From JABDMH01 sp964428345 (GTDB lineage: Bacteria > Bacteroidota > Bacteroidia > Chitinophagales > Saprospiraceae), in the NCBI GenBank assembly GCA_964428345.1, contig CAYRYD010000025.1, positions 1 through 64,000 on the forward strand: DNA of 64,000 nucleotides, given 5' to 3'. Of this stretch, positions 37,300 through 47,900 are shown piece after piece. Under the pieces are notes generated by a model, which was not told where the DNA came from, made no database searches, and saw only the letters and a program-made list of their open reading frames with translations. Both the position numbers and the translations under genes were made by a program. Numbering within the stretch: the stretch's first letter is position 1; every line of letters begins with the position of its first letter.

Positions 37300-37548
37300 A
37301 TGAAGAATACATTGAAGTTTTTTGGAGCCATTTTGTTCCTTGTGACAGTACTGGTCAATTTAAAACTAGTGGTTCAATACCCTAGATCAGGTGCTTTCTT
37401 TTTGAAGAATTTGGAATTGGCGTGTCTGGTGGCCAATGCTGAGGAAGGAGAAACCATTTGTGGGGACAGTTGGAGCGACCAGGGATGGACAACCGGGGAT
37501 ATTGCCTGGTCAGGAGATGGGATTTGTGGTGGATTCGGGACCCTATAA
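37300..37548 (+). CDS. NVEALA-type small exported peptide
   Basis: 82 residues. An N-terminal hydrophobic segment (FFGAILFLVTVLVNLKLVV) is followed by a hydrophilic piece and the family core KNLELACLVANAEEGE (about 36-51), which matches the NVEALA pattern (N-[VL]-E-[AL]-x) of Pfam NVEALA proteins. The mature tail is short, Gly- and Trp-rich with two Cys (ICGDSWSDQG, GDGICGGFG). These peptides sit beside six-bladed propeller lipoproteins across Bacteroidota; cleavage at the core and a signalling or bacteriocin-like role are guesses. It precedes the next propeller gene by 67 bases. Confidence 0.65.
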   Translation: MKNTLKFFGAILFLVTVLVNLKLVVQYPRSGAFFLKNLELACLVANAEEGETICGDSWSDQGWTTGDIAWSGDGICGGFGTL

Positions 37549-37615
37549 CCGGCTTTAGGCTATCGTTTCCATAGGTAATGAATCGACTAAAAAATGTCTT
37601 TAATCGGAAGAATCT

Positions 37616-38722
37616 ATGAGCTTTTACAACTTTTTGCGTTTTATTTCGATCGTTGTCCTGTGGATCGGTTGTGTTGAACCCGAACAGGATGCGGGTGAGT
37701 TGATCAGGGTAGACTTGACTGAAGATAAGATAACGAAAGCCGGAATCATAAATATAATTCCACTGGAGACCGGGAATGAATCGCTGTTTTCGGAGGCAAA
37801 GAGGGTTGCATTGGTTGATACAACCATTTTTATACTTGATCAATTAAAGAGGAAAAATCTGCTTGGGTTTAACAATAGGGGAGCCTTCTTAAGGGCACTA
37901 CCGGTTGGAAAGGGAGTGGGGGAGGTTATGCAACCGGTTGACTTTGTGTATGATGCCGGAAGATCTACCATTAAAGTCTTCGATGCAGCTTTGATGCGAA
38001 CGACGGATTTTGATTTGAATATGTCTCCACTCACTTCTACGGACTATGACAGCAGGTATATTCGGTCCTTCAGGCAGTTGGCTGATAGACAGTGGTTGGT
38101 GCATTATCAGACAAATGAGGTGATTTCTGATGAGATATACTCTTATCTTGTTTATTCACCGGATTTTAAGACCTGTACTGACACCATACTTGTTGATCGA
38201 TACGATCATAAAAGCATGATGTTGTCTAATTCGATCAGTCGGGAAAATGCTGAGGTGTTGTTCTGTCGTCCTTATGACCAGCGAATTTATACCTATCAGA
38301 ACGGCGAGGTGGCAGTTAAATATCAAATTCAGTTCGATCGGTTTAATATTACGCCTGATCATATTGAGGAAGGGGTGGAGGTTATGCAGGGACTTTTTCG
38401 GAAGGGTGAGTTGATTAATATGGTGGGTGATATTATCAATAACGACCGCTTTTTTGCCTGCACGTTTTCTCTTAAGCGAAAGAGATTTTATGTGATTTAC
38501 GATAAGGTTGAAAAAAAGGTTGGGATCACCCCGGATACTTCTGTACTTCCGTATGGATTATTGAAATCTACCCGGGCTGACAGGGAGTTTGTTTTGCTCG
38601 TAGAGCCGGAAGAATTACATAATTATGCAGATCAGGCCGGATTGGATTTGGAGTTATATAATAGTGCAGACGTAAAGGGAGGGGATAATCCTGTTCTTGT
38701 GGTGTTCGAGCCAGGTAGTTAG
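37616..38722 (+). CDS. six-bladed beta-propeller lipoprotein (BF3164-like), copy 6
   Basis: 368 residues with leader RFISIVVLWIGCVE, Cys 19. The blade-2 mark is altered to PVGKGVGEVMQPVDF (about 96-110). Typical openings are present (GIINIIPLETGNESLF, then TTIFILDQLKRKNLLGF, and IKVFDAALMRTTDFDL). It follows the NVEALA-type gene at 67 bases and is very likely in one transcript with it, the standard pairing for the two families. Confidence 0.7.
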   Translation: MSFYNFLRFISIVVLWIGCVEPEQDAGELIRVDLTEDKITKAGIINIIPLETGNESLFSEAKRVALVDTTIFILDQLKRKNLLGFNNRGAFLRALPVGKGVGEVMQPVDFVYDAGRSTIKVFDAALMRTTDFDLNMSPLTSTDYDSRYIRSFRQLADRQWLVHYQTNEVISDEIYSYLVYSPDFKTCTDTILVDRYDHKSMMLSNSISRENAEVLFCRPYDQRIYTYQNGEVAVKYQIQFDRFNITPDHIEEGVEVMQGLFRKGELINMVGDIINNDRFFACTFSLKRKRFYVIYDKVEKKVGITPDTSVLPYGLLKSTRADREFVLLVEPEELHNYADQAGLDLELYNSADVKGGDNPVLVVFEPGS

Positions 38723-38825
38723 TATGCGTTTTTTTTGGATTGTCCATAATGAATCATTTTAGCCAAATCATTGATCGATAAGGGAATGTTCTTTGGCATT
38801 CCCTTCATACTACAAAGATCTCTCT

Positions 38826-40004
38826 ATGCATTCAAAAAAAACAATAGATACTACCGGTTCTCCATTATGGTTACTTCTCACTTTTATATTAAGCTTAACA
38901 TCCTGTCTCAGTGAACGGGAATCTCAAATGGAAAAAAGTGAGTCAATTCTTTTGAAATTTGATGACCTGACGAATAATTCAATACGAACATTTAAATTGG
39001 AGGATGGTTTCACAGCGATCGAGAAAGTAATATATCTGGAGCAAAACGAAGAGACTCTAGTTCCTTCAACGATGGACTTTTGTGTATCAGATGAGTATGT
39101 ATATATTTACAATAGGAGTTCAAGGAGGGTCATGCAGTTTGAAGACAGTGGGAAGTTTTTGCGATTTCTTGGGTCGGAAGGCAAGGGACCAGGTGAATTT
39201 GTAAGATTCGGAGGATTAACAGCGAATGATGAGTGTCTGTTAGTTTGGGACGGGATGGGTAAGAAAGTGTTATTTTATGAACACAGTTCTGGAAAGTTAG
39301 TTAGGGAGTTACCGTATGAATACGGAGCACATGAAATTGAAAGTACAAAGAATAGTGATGTAATTGTGTTTTACACTCCGTATCGAAGCCAGGAATATTT
39401 AGTAAACAACATAAAAATTGATGACCGGAAAAATATGCACTATATTAAAAATAATTCGTGCTATGATAGTAATAATTTTGGCATTAGTGATGCACTATCA
39501 ACATATCAGGAGGAAATTATAGTTTTTGATTTTTTTACAGGACATGTATATAGTATGTCATCTTGGGAAAATGTAAGTTTGAAATACACATTGGCATTGG
39601 AGGATCAGTTTCCAACGAAGATTTGTGAGATTGAGGATGACTATATAATTAATAATATAAACAATAATTTCAAGTATAACATGCCCATCAAGTTCAGGGA
39701 ACTTAAGGGACATATATTGATTGATATTCTTAACAAGAATCGGGGATCAAATTTGATTATTTTGTCAAAGGGATCAGGAAATTATGTTAACTACTCCGAC
39801 ACAGAAGAAGCTAAATCTTTTGGAGTAAAGTTGGGATTCTTTCCAACGGTCAAGATTGACGATGAAAAAGTGGGCGCTTTGGTTGATTATCATTACTTAT
39901 CAGATGTTTGGTCAATCGACGATAATCAAATCAAGACTCATATACCAGAACTTACTACTGAAAGCAATGCTGTTCTAATTATATTTAAGTATGTTACCTT
40001 TTAA
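38826..40004 (+). CDS. six-bladed beta-propeller lipoprotein (BF3164-like), copy 7
   Basis: 392 residues from ATG 38826, which gives the lipoprotein leader LWLLLTFILSLTSCLSE, Cys 27; the frame is open further upstream. The mark is the clearest of all: LGSEGKGPGEFVRFGG (about 101-116). Blade strands include YVYIYNRSSRRVMQFEDSG and VLFYEHSSGKLVREL. It is the last gene of the array and converges with a truncated S26 signal peptidase gene. Confidence 0.7.
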   Translation: MHSKKTIDTTGSPLWLLLTFILSLTSCLSERESQMEKSESILLKFDDLTNNSIRTFKLEDGFTAIEKVIYLEQNEETLVPSTMDFCVSDEYVYIYNRSSRRVMQFEDSGKFLRFLGSEGKGPGEFVRFGGLTANDECLLVWDGMGKKVLFYEHSSGKLVRELPYEYGAHEIESTKNSDVIVFYTPYRSQEYLVNNIKIDDRKNMHYIKNNSCYDSNNFGISDALSTYQEEIIVFDFFTGHVYSMSSWENVSLKYTLALEDQFPTKICEIEDDYIINNINNNFKYNMPIKFRELKGHILIDILNKNRGSNLIILSKGSGNYVNYSDTEEAKSFGVKLGFFPTVKIDDEKVGALVDYHYLSDVWSIDDNQIKTHIPELTTESNAVLIIFKYVTF

Positions 40005-40075
40005 ATGTTGGAGGTCTTGGAATGATTTAATGGAATTAGAGCTTGATAAGGAAGTCTGACGTTTGCTTTTCAGTG

Positions 40076-40372
40076 CTATAACGCGTGCAACCAGGGGAGA
40101 TCTATTATGTGTCGAGGCATCCTGGGTCCATAAGCCATCTTATTGATGATGATATGGTCATTGATTAGGATTGTGTCTTCCATCGAGCTACTGGGCACAA
40201 CGCAGATTTCGAAGAAGAATAGCCTTACTGTGAGTGCAAGGACCATCATATACACCAGGGAGGTGGGTGCGGAGATAAACCATTTCCATTTTTTAGTGGA
40301 AAGTTTCCTTGTAAGCCTTCTTAATGCGGAGAAGATTACAAGAATGAATAGTATGACTAGCGGATAGAACAA
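40076..40372 (-). pseudogene. truncated S26-family signal peptidase I
   Basis: About 98 codons, starting at a TTG (40372). It has an N-terminal hydrophobic segment, a second membrane anchor (PTSLVYMMVLALTVRLFFFE) and the catalytic block CVVPSSSMEDTILINDH with the Ser nucleophile, followed by the Lys-bearing INKMAYGPRMP block. Full-length family members need another 80-200 residues; here the frame stops 15 residues after the YGPR block, and a different frame continues peptide-like (STEKQTSDF) for a few codons. So it looks like a 3'-truncated and frameshifted gene. In Bacteroidota such peptidases accompany NVEALA and propeller genes; here it probably once processed the island's peptide. Confidence 0.6.
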
Positions 40373-40400
40373 GAAAATTCAAAGATTCAAGATTCTGAAC

Positions 40401-41888
40401 TTAATTACTCCCTTCCGAAAGACCTTTTTCATGGATGAAATCGTACATGCAGAGTTTTCGGATTTCATGGTATTGTTTGATAATGTCCATCAGTGTCTGG
40501 TAGTATTGCAACAGGGCCTGTTCGCGGTCCTGCGCAGCGAGAGTGATTTCGGTGTGGGTGGCATTACCTTGCAGGAATTGCTGCCGGGTGATGTCCAGGA
40601 TTTCGTCCGCTGTCTTACGGGCATCATCCCGGGCAGCCAGCGTATTTTTTAGCAATTCGAAATTGGTCACCAGGCTGTAGGCCTCCCTGCTCAGATCCTG
40701 TTGCTCTTTCTCAATACGGAGCGCTTCCTGAAGGGCTGCTTCGCTGGCTATCTTTTCGGCCAGTTCGTAACGCTTGTAGCCGGTGAGTGGTGCCCTGATG
40801 GAGGCGCTGAAGATTTCGCGGTCCAGAAGAGGGTTTAGGATGCCGGAAAGGTTATCTGATGTGTTGTTTAATCCCAATGAAACCGTGACATCCAGCCGGA
40901 TATCTTTGTCCCTGGCTGCCCGTTCTTTTTGTGCCTCGGATTCTCTGAGACGCCGCTGATAATTATACTGGACATAATTGTTTTGAATGGCCAGGGTCAT
41001 TGCCCGCGACCAGTCGATTTTGACATCCTGGAGTAGTTCCGGAGTATCCAGGATAATGGTTTTTTCGCGACCCATGCCCATAAAATCGGCCAATGCGATC
41101 TGGGCCTGTCGCCAGGACATGGCCTCCTGTTGAAGGTTCAGGTCATTGTTTTTTTGGTCCAGGTTTAATCGCAAGAGTTCCGTTTTGGTGACTTTTCCAA
41201 TCGCATGCAGTCTATTTTTAATGAAGATCAGTGAATCTGTCTCGGCGATTTTTTGCCGGTTTAATTCAACTTTTTGCTGTGCCGTATAGGCTTGATTAAA
41301 GAGGTCAATACCCTTAATCAGAATATCTTCCCTGACCCGGGCAAAATTTTCTTTAAATTCCAGGTAAAGCAAAGACAGCCTTTCCTTTTGCCACTTCAAT
41401 TCATTAAAAGCGAATAGCGGATGGGTATACGATATTTGGAGGGGCCTAATAAAATAGGTGGTGCTTTTGTCAAACTGGCCGGTCTTGAAAATATCCAGCC
41501 TTTCGATGTCTGATCGTACCGACAAAAAACCTCCGGTTTTTTCCAGCTGGTAGTTTAAATCGATACCTATACCATTGTACATAGTCGACCTGCTTACAAA
41601 GGCATCCGTGCCATCTGGCAATGGTCTTGACTCGATGGAATGGTTTAGGTTGGGTAAGGTCGCATCCATAAATAGTTGTGGCTTGAACTGCAGATCCGCT
41701 CTTTGGAAAGCGTATTCCTGCTCCAGAGCTTGCGAACTGGCGATTTTTAGATCAATCGCCTGTTCGACGGCAAGAGCTAATACGTTTTCCAGGTTGAGCA
41801 CCACGGTGTCCTGGCCGTGAGCATTGATGGCCATCCCTGTGATGAGAGCCGTTGATAATCCAATCCATTTCGTAATCCATTCAATCAT
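40401..41888 (-). CDS. TolC-family outer-membrane efflux channel
   Basis: 495 residues from ATG 41888, which starts a signal peptide (WIGLSTALITGMAINAHGQ); the frame is open to 41948 but that leader is repeat-derived. Two outer-membrane-efflux-protein halves with long coiled coils are visible (ENVLALAVEQAIDLKIASSQ, later QQFLQGNATHTEITLAAQDREQAL). TolC-type trimers form the outer-membrane exit of the tripartite pump. Last gene of the efflux operon, after two RND permeases and an adaptor. Confidence 0.85.
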   Translation of the reverse strand: MIEWITKWIGLSTALITGMAINAHGQDTVVLNLENVLALAVEQAIDLKIASSQALEQEYAFQRADLQFKPQLFMDATLPNLNHSIESRPLPDGTDAFVSRSTMYNGIGIDLNYQLEKTGGFLSVRSDIERLDIFKTGQFDKSTTYFIRPLQISYTHPLFAFNELKWQKERLSLLYLEFKENFARVREDILIKGIDLFNQAYTAQQKVELNRQKIAETDSLIFIKNRLHAIGKVTKTELLRLNLDQKNNDLNLQQEAMSWRQAQIALADFMGMGREKTIILDTPELLQDVKIDWSRAMTLAIQNNYVQYNYQRRLRESEAQKERAARDKDIRLDVTVSLGLNNTSDNLSGILNPLLDREIFSASIRAPLTGYKRYELAEKIASEAALQEALRIEKEQQDLSREAYSLVTNFELLKNTLAARDDARKTADEILDITRQQFLQGNATHTEITLAAQDREQALLQYYQTLMDIIKQYHEIRKLCMYDFIHEKGLSEGSN

Positions 41889-41920
41889 GTCATTATTCAT
41901 AATAAATAGTTTGTAATGCA

Positions 41921-41941
41921 CCATTGACCACTGACCATTCA
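41921..41941. repeat. imperfect 7-base tandem repeat upstream of the TolC gene
   Basis: ccattga, ccactga, ccattca in a row, in the space between the RND permease stop (41951) and the TolC start (41888). Read on the minus strand it gives a repeat-derived leader (NGQWSMV). This simple repeat is common in intergenic regions of Bacteroidota and should not be read as coding. Confidence 0.4.
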
Positions 41942-41950
41942 ACATCACAT

Positions 41951-44900
41951 TTAGTATTTCCTGGCAGTTAATTCATACAACATCGGGATCACAAATAAAC
42001 TGACGAGGGTTCCCACTCCCAGGCCTCCGATCAGGCTCAATGCCAACGGTCTTTGCAGCATCCTGCCCAGGTCATCTCCCCAAAGAAAGGGTAGCAAGGC
42101 GAGTATGGTGGTCAACGAAGTCATTATAATGGGATTTAATCTTTTTAATCCACCGGCATATATCGCTTCGCGGGTGGACGTACCGGTTCTTTTCATCCGG
42201 TGAATGGTGTCAATCTTAATAATGCTGTCGTTGATGATAATACCAATGGTCACCACCATACCAATGGCTGACATGACATTGACGCTGCTGCCAAAGAGCC
42301 ATAAAAAATAAATCGATCCGGTGAGACTAATGGGTATTTCGGCCAAAACTACCAGCGGTAATATCAGGGATTCAAACTGTGCTGCCATCAGGAAATATAA
42401 AAGCAGAATACTGGCCAGGAGCGCCAACAGAATGTCCCGGATCATCCGGTTATTTTGCTGTGAAGGGCTCAATAGATCTACTTTGATTTCCGGAAATGAG
42501 GAAGCGATTTCTTTGGTTATTTTTTCAATTGTAGCGTCATCGCCGCTGCTTACCCACATCGGAATGTACGCCCCTTCATTACTTGCAAAAACACTTCTTG
42601 GTTCATAATCTGATTGTAAGCTCACCAGTTGCCGGATGGGTATTTGTTCGTTTTCTTTGTTTTTTATGAAGTGGTTGAGTAATACACTGGTGATGTCTTC
42701 GGGTTCGGATTTTACGATCACCGGAAGTTGATATTGAAAACTGCTGATTTTGGCTATTTCATGATGGCCAAGCAGTTTTTTTAGCTCAGCCAAAAGTGTC
42801 CTTTGGTCAACCTGGTAATGCAGCATTTTCTCATGGTTTAGTTCCAGCAGATACGATTTATCGGAAGAGGGAACCTCTAAATATACCTGATCTCCTGCAC
42901 CGGCTTGCAACCGTGAGTGGTATTCTTTAAATAAAGGACTATTGGTGTTGTTTTGATGCTGAGGAAGGTAGCATCGTATTTCTGATTTACCATTGCTTTC
43001 CGGAAACATCATATGAAATGCCGTCTTCTCAGGGGCTATATTCACGATTGCCCGGGGGTAACCGGTATTTATTCGATGACGAATATTTTGCTTTAAAAGC
43101 TCCGGATTGGTTTGTGACGTGTATTTGAGCAACACTGCGGCAGAAGTCATTTTTCCGTCGTAGAAATTATTTTGCAGATATTGTCCTTCTCCCACGTGGG
43201 CCTGCCACGGCTCCCCGGTATTTTCAAAAATCGACTGCAATCGTTGGATCGCCACATCCGGACGAATAGGCTCATTCCAGTCGATTGAGATTTCGACAGC
43301 ATACTCAGGCAGGGCCGGGAACCGTTCTACCACGATCCTGTTGAGTATGGGGTAAAGTCCCAAACAGAACAGAAAAATTAATAAGACGGCATACGTCTTT
43401 TTATCCAGGAAAAATTGAAGACCTCTGTGATACCATGATTCCAGAAATAGGATCATCCTGTTCTTTTGCCGGACACGTGTATAGTTTTTTCTTTTGATCA
43501 GGGCAAAGTATAGCGTCGGCAATAAAATGATCGATACCAGATAGGAAATGATCAGACTGATACTTACCGCCATGGCCTGATCCCAGAACAAGGCCCCGGC
43601 AAGTCCGCTTAAGAACATCAGGGGTATGAATACACTGCAGGTAGTGAGCATGGAGGTGAGCAATGGCCGGATCATTTCATTAGTGCCATGGATGCAGGCA
43701 TCAGCCAGGTCCGTTTCACGGTTCCAGGCCTGGGAAATATTGTCCAGCACAATAATGCCATTGTCGATCATCAGGCCCAGGCCTAACAAAATACCAGACA
43801 ACGACAACATGTTGATCGATATTGAAAAAGCTTTGAAGAATAACAGGGTGATGAGCAAACTCACCGGGATCACGATGGCCATCAGCACCGGAATGCGCCA
43901 ATAGTTGTAAAAGAAGAAAACGATGGTGACGGCCAGGATACAGCCGAGAATCAGACTATTATAGAGATTGTCGATGGTGACTTCCAATAATTGGGTCTGA
44001 TCGCGACTGATCGAAAGTTCGAGACCGGGAAACTCCGTCTGTACCTCCGTCATAATTCTGTTGAGATTCTTCTCCAGATCATACAGCGAGGAGCGGGGTG
44101 TCTTGATGATGGCCAGGCTGATAGCTTTTACACCACGGTCGATAAAGGCACCATTGGCGGCCTGTGATGCATAGCGTATCTCCGCGACATCAGCAAGTTG
44201 CAATACCCGGTCACCAACTACCAGCTTCACTTCTTTGAGACGGGAAATGCTGTGTAGCGGATGTCCGATCTGAACCAGGTACCGGTAATTACGTTCTTTA
44301 ATCAGGATGCTGGATACCGGAATATGCTGTTGATTGATTTCCTGATGGATGATTTCCTGGTCTAGTCCGATAGCAGCCAACTTGTCATCATCTGGGATGA
44401 TTTCTATTTGCAATTTCTCCGCACCATGCATATCGACCAGCGCAACTTCTTCCAACTGTTCAAGACGCCTGCGCAGGACTTCGCGGGCAAACTCACTCAG
44501 ATCCAGAAAACCCGATCCCGGGCGATTGTCTTTATAACCTAAGCTCAGCAGATACGCCGGCAGGTCTTCCGCCCTGGTCTTGATCACCCGTGGACGGGCA
44601 ATTTCCTTCGGTAGATCAGTCAGGCTGAGATCAACTTTTTCATTGGTTTCGATAAAGGCTTTATCCATATCCCAGCCATAGACAAAATGGATGCGGATTT
44701 CTCCATGCCCCCAATGACCTTCCGCGGCCAGGTCGTCGATGCCATTCATCGTGAGCAGGTGTCGCCGCAGAGGTGCCAGTGCCTGGGTCTCCACCTCTGC
44801 CGGACTTTTATTGGCGGCATCCACCTGGATGATCATTACCGGTATATCCAGGTTAGGCAATAGCGCTACATCGGTGCTACGGATACCTATTCCGGCCAGG

Positions 44901-44962
44901 ATCAGTAGTCCCACAAATAGCATGATTACACTTACAGGACGATGGATCAAAAACTGTATCAT
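41951..44962 (-). CDS. RND-family efflux permease, subunit A
   Basis: About 1003 residues from ATG 44962, where the membrane-facing start IQFLIHRPVSVIMLFVGLL begins; a frame to 45028 would overlap the previous gene by 41 bases. HAE1/CusA-type layout: first transmembrane helix, long periplasmic loop, then six helices (about 330-540), second loop and final helices (about 830-1000). Transmembrane 4 reads LGLMIDNGIIVLDNI, with one Asp instead of the usual Asp pair. GRMLQRPLALSLIGGLGVGT is the C-terminal block. It probably pairs with the other permease. Confidence 0.8.
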   Translation of the reverse strand: MIQFLIHRPVSVIMLFVGLLILAGIGIRSTDVALLPNLDIPVMIIQVDAANKSPAEVETQALAPLRRHLLTMNGIDDLAAEGHWGHGEIRIHFVYGWDMDKAFIETNEKVDLSLTDLPKEIARPRVIKTRAEDLPAYLLSLGYKDNRPGSGFLDLSEFAREVLRRRLEQLEEVALVDMHGAEKLQIEIIPDDDKLAAIGLDQEIIHQEINQQHIPVSSILIKERNYRYLVQIGHPLHSISRLKEVKLVVGDRVLQLADVAEIRYASQAANGAFIDRGVKAISLAIIKTPRSSLYDLEKNLNRIMTEVQTEFPGLELSISRDQTQLLEVTIDNLYNSLILGCILAVTIVFFFYNYWRIPVLMAIVIPVSLLITLLFFKAFSISINMLSLSGILLGLGLMIDNGIIVLDNISQAWNRETDLADACIHGTNEMIRPLLTSMLTTCSVFIPLMFLSGLAGALFWDQAMAVSISLIISYLVSIILLPTLYFALIKRKNYTRVRQKNRMILFLESWYHRGLQFFLDKKTYAVLLIFLFCLGLYPILNRIVVERFPALPEYAVEISIDWNEPIRPDVAIQRLQSIFENTGEPWQAHVGEGQYLQNNFYDGKMTSAAVLLKYTSQTNPELLKQNIRHRINTGYPRAIVNIAPEKTAFHMMFPESNGKSEIRCYLPQHQNNTNSPLFKEYHSRLQAGAGDQVYLEVPSSDKSYLLELNHEKMLHYQVDQRTLLAELKKLLGHHEIAKISSFQYQLPVIVKSEPEDITSVLLNHFIKNKENEQIPIRQLVSLQSDYEPRSVFASNEGAYIPMWVSSGDDATIEKITKEIASSFPEIKVDLLSPSQQNNRMIRDILLALLASILLLYFLMAAQFESLILPLVVLAEIPISLTGSIYFLWLFGSSVNVMSAIGMVVTIGIIINDSIIKIDTIHRMKRTGTSTREAIYAGGLKRLNPIIMTSLTTILALLPFLWGDDLGRMLQRPLALSLIGGLGVGTLVSLFVIPMLYELTARKY

Positions 44963-44987
44963 GTTCCGTATGGTTTCCTGCTTTTTT

Positions 44988-47900
44988 TCATCGTGTTTTT
45001 GATTTTGATTTCTGGCGACTAAAGACACCGGTACATGGCATCAACGCCACCACCCCCACCACTGAAAACACCAGCCCCGCAATGGTACAAATGGCCAGTG
45101 AGTACCAGAAGGGTTCGTCTTTTTCGAAAAGCAGGAAGGGGAGGAGCCCTAGAATAGTGGATAGCACGGTCAAAAGAACCGGGATAATCTTGCCATGGTA
45201 AGCTTTTATATATACCTGCAGGTTGTTGATCTTTCTGTGCTTACGGATATTGTTGTAGTCGTTGATGATAAATATTCCCGCGTTGACCGAGAGTCCGGCC
45301 ACCAGGAGGAAGGCAGTAAAGCCTCCCTGGTCGAATCGGAAATCAAAAAAGTGCACCACCAGAAAGATTCCGATAAAGGAGACTGGTACCAGGATGAGCG
45401 GAATCAGAGCCTGCCGCAACGAATTGAACAGAATCGATGAAACCAGGAAAATGACCACCAGCGAAGCCATGACAATATAAGTCATCTTGTCTTGCGACTG
45501 ACGCCACCACCAGCCGGATTGATCATTACTGATCTGATATCCGGGAGGTAACTGGGCCTTAATTTCCTGAAGGGCCTGATCCCTTACCTTTTCAGCCAGA
45601 CGATGATTGCCAATAAAATCATATTCAAGGAATAACTGATATTGCTGATTGTACCGAACGATTTTATTTTCGCCATGCCGCACGGCCAGGTGGCTGATCA
45701 GGTTATTTCTCAGGAATCGGGCCGTATCGACCGGATGCAAGCCGTGTTGAGCCTGCCAGATGTTGTTGGTTTCGTGTTCGGAAGACACCAGCCGTACGGG
45801 TAAAAGCTGATGGTTGACTTCAAGTGAACTGATGATACCTCTATCAGGACTGATATTTTGCCAGTAACTGATGTATTGCCGGGTGCTTTCTGCCGGGTGC
45901 GTGCCCAGAAGATCTTTATCCAACTCCAGTTGGAAATATCGACCATCGGGAGCAAAATAATTTCGGGTAGGATTAATAAACACTTTTTGAATGCGGATAT
46001 TCCGTAGCAGATTTTTGCTGGCCTGCAGCGCTACTTCCTGGAGCTGATCATAGTTATAGCCTAGTAACTTCAGATGGGTGGTTAGACCTTGCCCTCTGAG
46101 TTCATTGTCAAATCCCCGGCCCACCCCGTAGATTTGAAAATCGCCGCTCCCGGTATCTATCGCCTTCCTCTCGAGGAGGGATTTCAGACGATACGGGAAA
46201 TCACCGTCGGCATGGGCTTCCGTGAAGTTGATTTCTATCGACGAACTATTTGGGCCGAATACAAAACTGTTTATTTGGTTTACCTCCGTAAAAGATTTAA
46301 TATAGATTTCGAAATCTTTGATAATATCGTTGAGTTGTTCCGTAGTGCCCCCAAAGGGTACACTGGCCCGCACGTAGAGGCGGGTTTCTTGTTTTTCGGT
46401 CTGTGCAAAAAGAAATAGATCTTTTCTCCGGACAAAAAGACGCAATGTGCCTCCCAGGTATTTTGTCAGATGAGTATGGATATTTTTTCCATACCACCCA
46501 TCCATAAACTCATTGTACCAACCGGCTATTTTTTTATCGGATTTTATTTCATTCGGCAGTAAAAACAAGGGCACTCCAAAAGTCAGGATTAAGACGGTGA
46601 CCGGTATCCAGCGATGCGATGACAGAACCCGGATATATTTACTATATACCCGGTTAAATCGCACCAGCCTTCTGCGCCGGCCAACTGACGGAATACTGAT
46701 GGTTTGTTTTTTTATGATCGCCGGCAGATAAAATAAGGCTACCAATAAAGAGACGCCTACATTAATGATGAATATCCAGGCAAAATCGGTGAGTTGTTCG
46801 CGGTACTCGGGAGCAATAAAAAATATGATTGAAAGCGCACCGATGGTGGTCAGGGTAGCTGCCAGCAATGCCACAAATATTTGCTGATTGTGGTGCTTAT
46901 AGATATGATCGGCACTCACGATTAAATTGTCGAGTACGATACCCAACGATAGGGTCAGACCTGCCAGGGAGTAGAGGTGTAATTCGAGACCTGCGAAATA
47001 ATAAATAATAACACTGATCAATAAGCAAATAACAAAACCACTCCAGACGACCATTACTTTTCGGGTATGCCGGTAGATCAACACCATGCTGATCAATAAG
47101 ATAATCATGGCTGCCAGCATCCGGACGCCGATCGTATACAATTCGCTGGCGAGATATTCGGATCGGTCGCTGACCAGGATAAGATCGATACCAGGAGGGA
47201 GGGTACTTTTCAATGCTTTCATTTTTTCACGGCAGAGACCGGCCAGCCTGATAATGTTAACATTGTCTTCGGCGTAGATCGTCATATTGGTACTGCGGTG
47301 GCCGTTGATGCGATAATAAGCGCTTTCATTTTGGGGAGCGATCCGGATAGAAGCGAGATCCGCCAGGGTTAATGTACGCCCTCCGACAACAGCGATTGGC
47401 ACCGCGCCCAGGTCTTGCCGGATACCGGGATATGATTTCTGAGCTGTAAGATTGATGGCAGTACTTTGACCCGACGAATTGGAGCGGGTGCCGATAAAGT
47501 GGCGCTGATTCCAGTTACGGATGGCACTGGCCAGTGCGTCTTCTTCAATATTTAAGGTCGCGAGCAGATTTTGGTTGTATTCTATCTGATATTCATCTTT
47601 TTGCAAACCGCGCAGGGAAACATCAAACACACCGTTTATTGTGCCCAGCGGAATGATCAGCTTTTGCAGGACAACCTGTTCGAGTTCAATTCCCGGCAGA
47701 TCCGATAGGAGGGCATAGGAGAGGAGGGTTTTTTTCGTTTCGAATTTACTCCGGTAGGTTATTTCCGGATAGCTCACACCTTCGGGCAATGCGCTGAATG
47801 TCTGCCGGATCAGCACAGATACATTGAGGCGCACATCGGCCATATCAGCATCCTCGCTAAATGCCAGATCAATTTGGCCTTGTCCATCGCCCGAGGTGGA

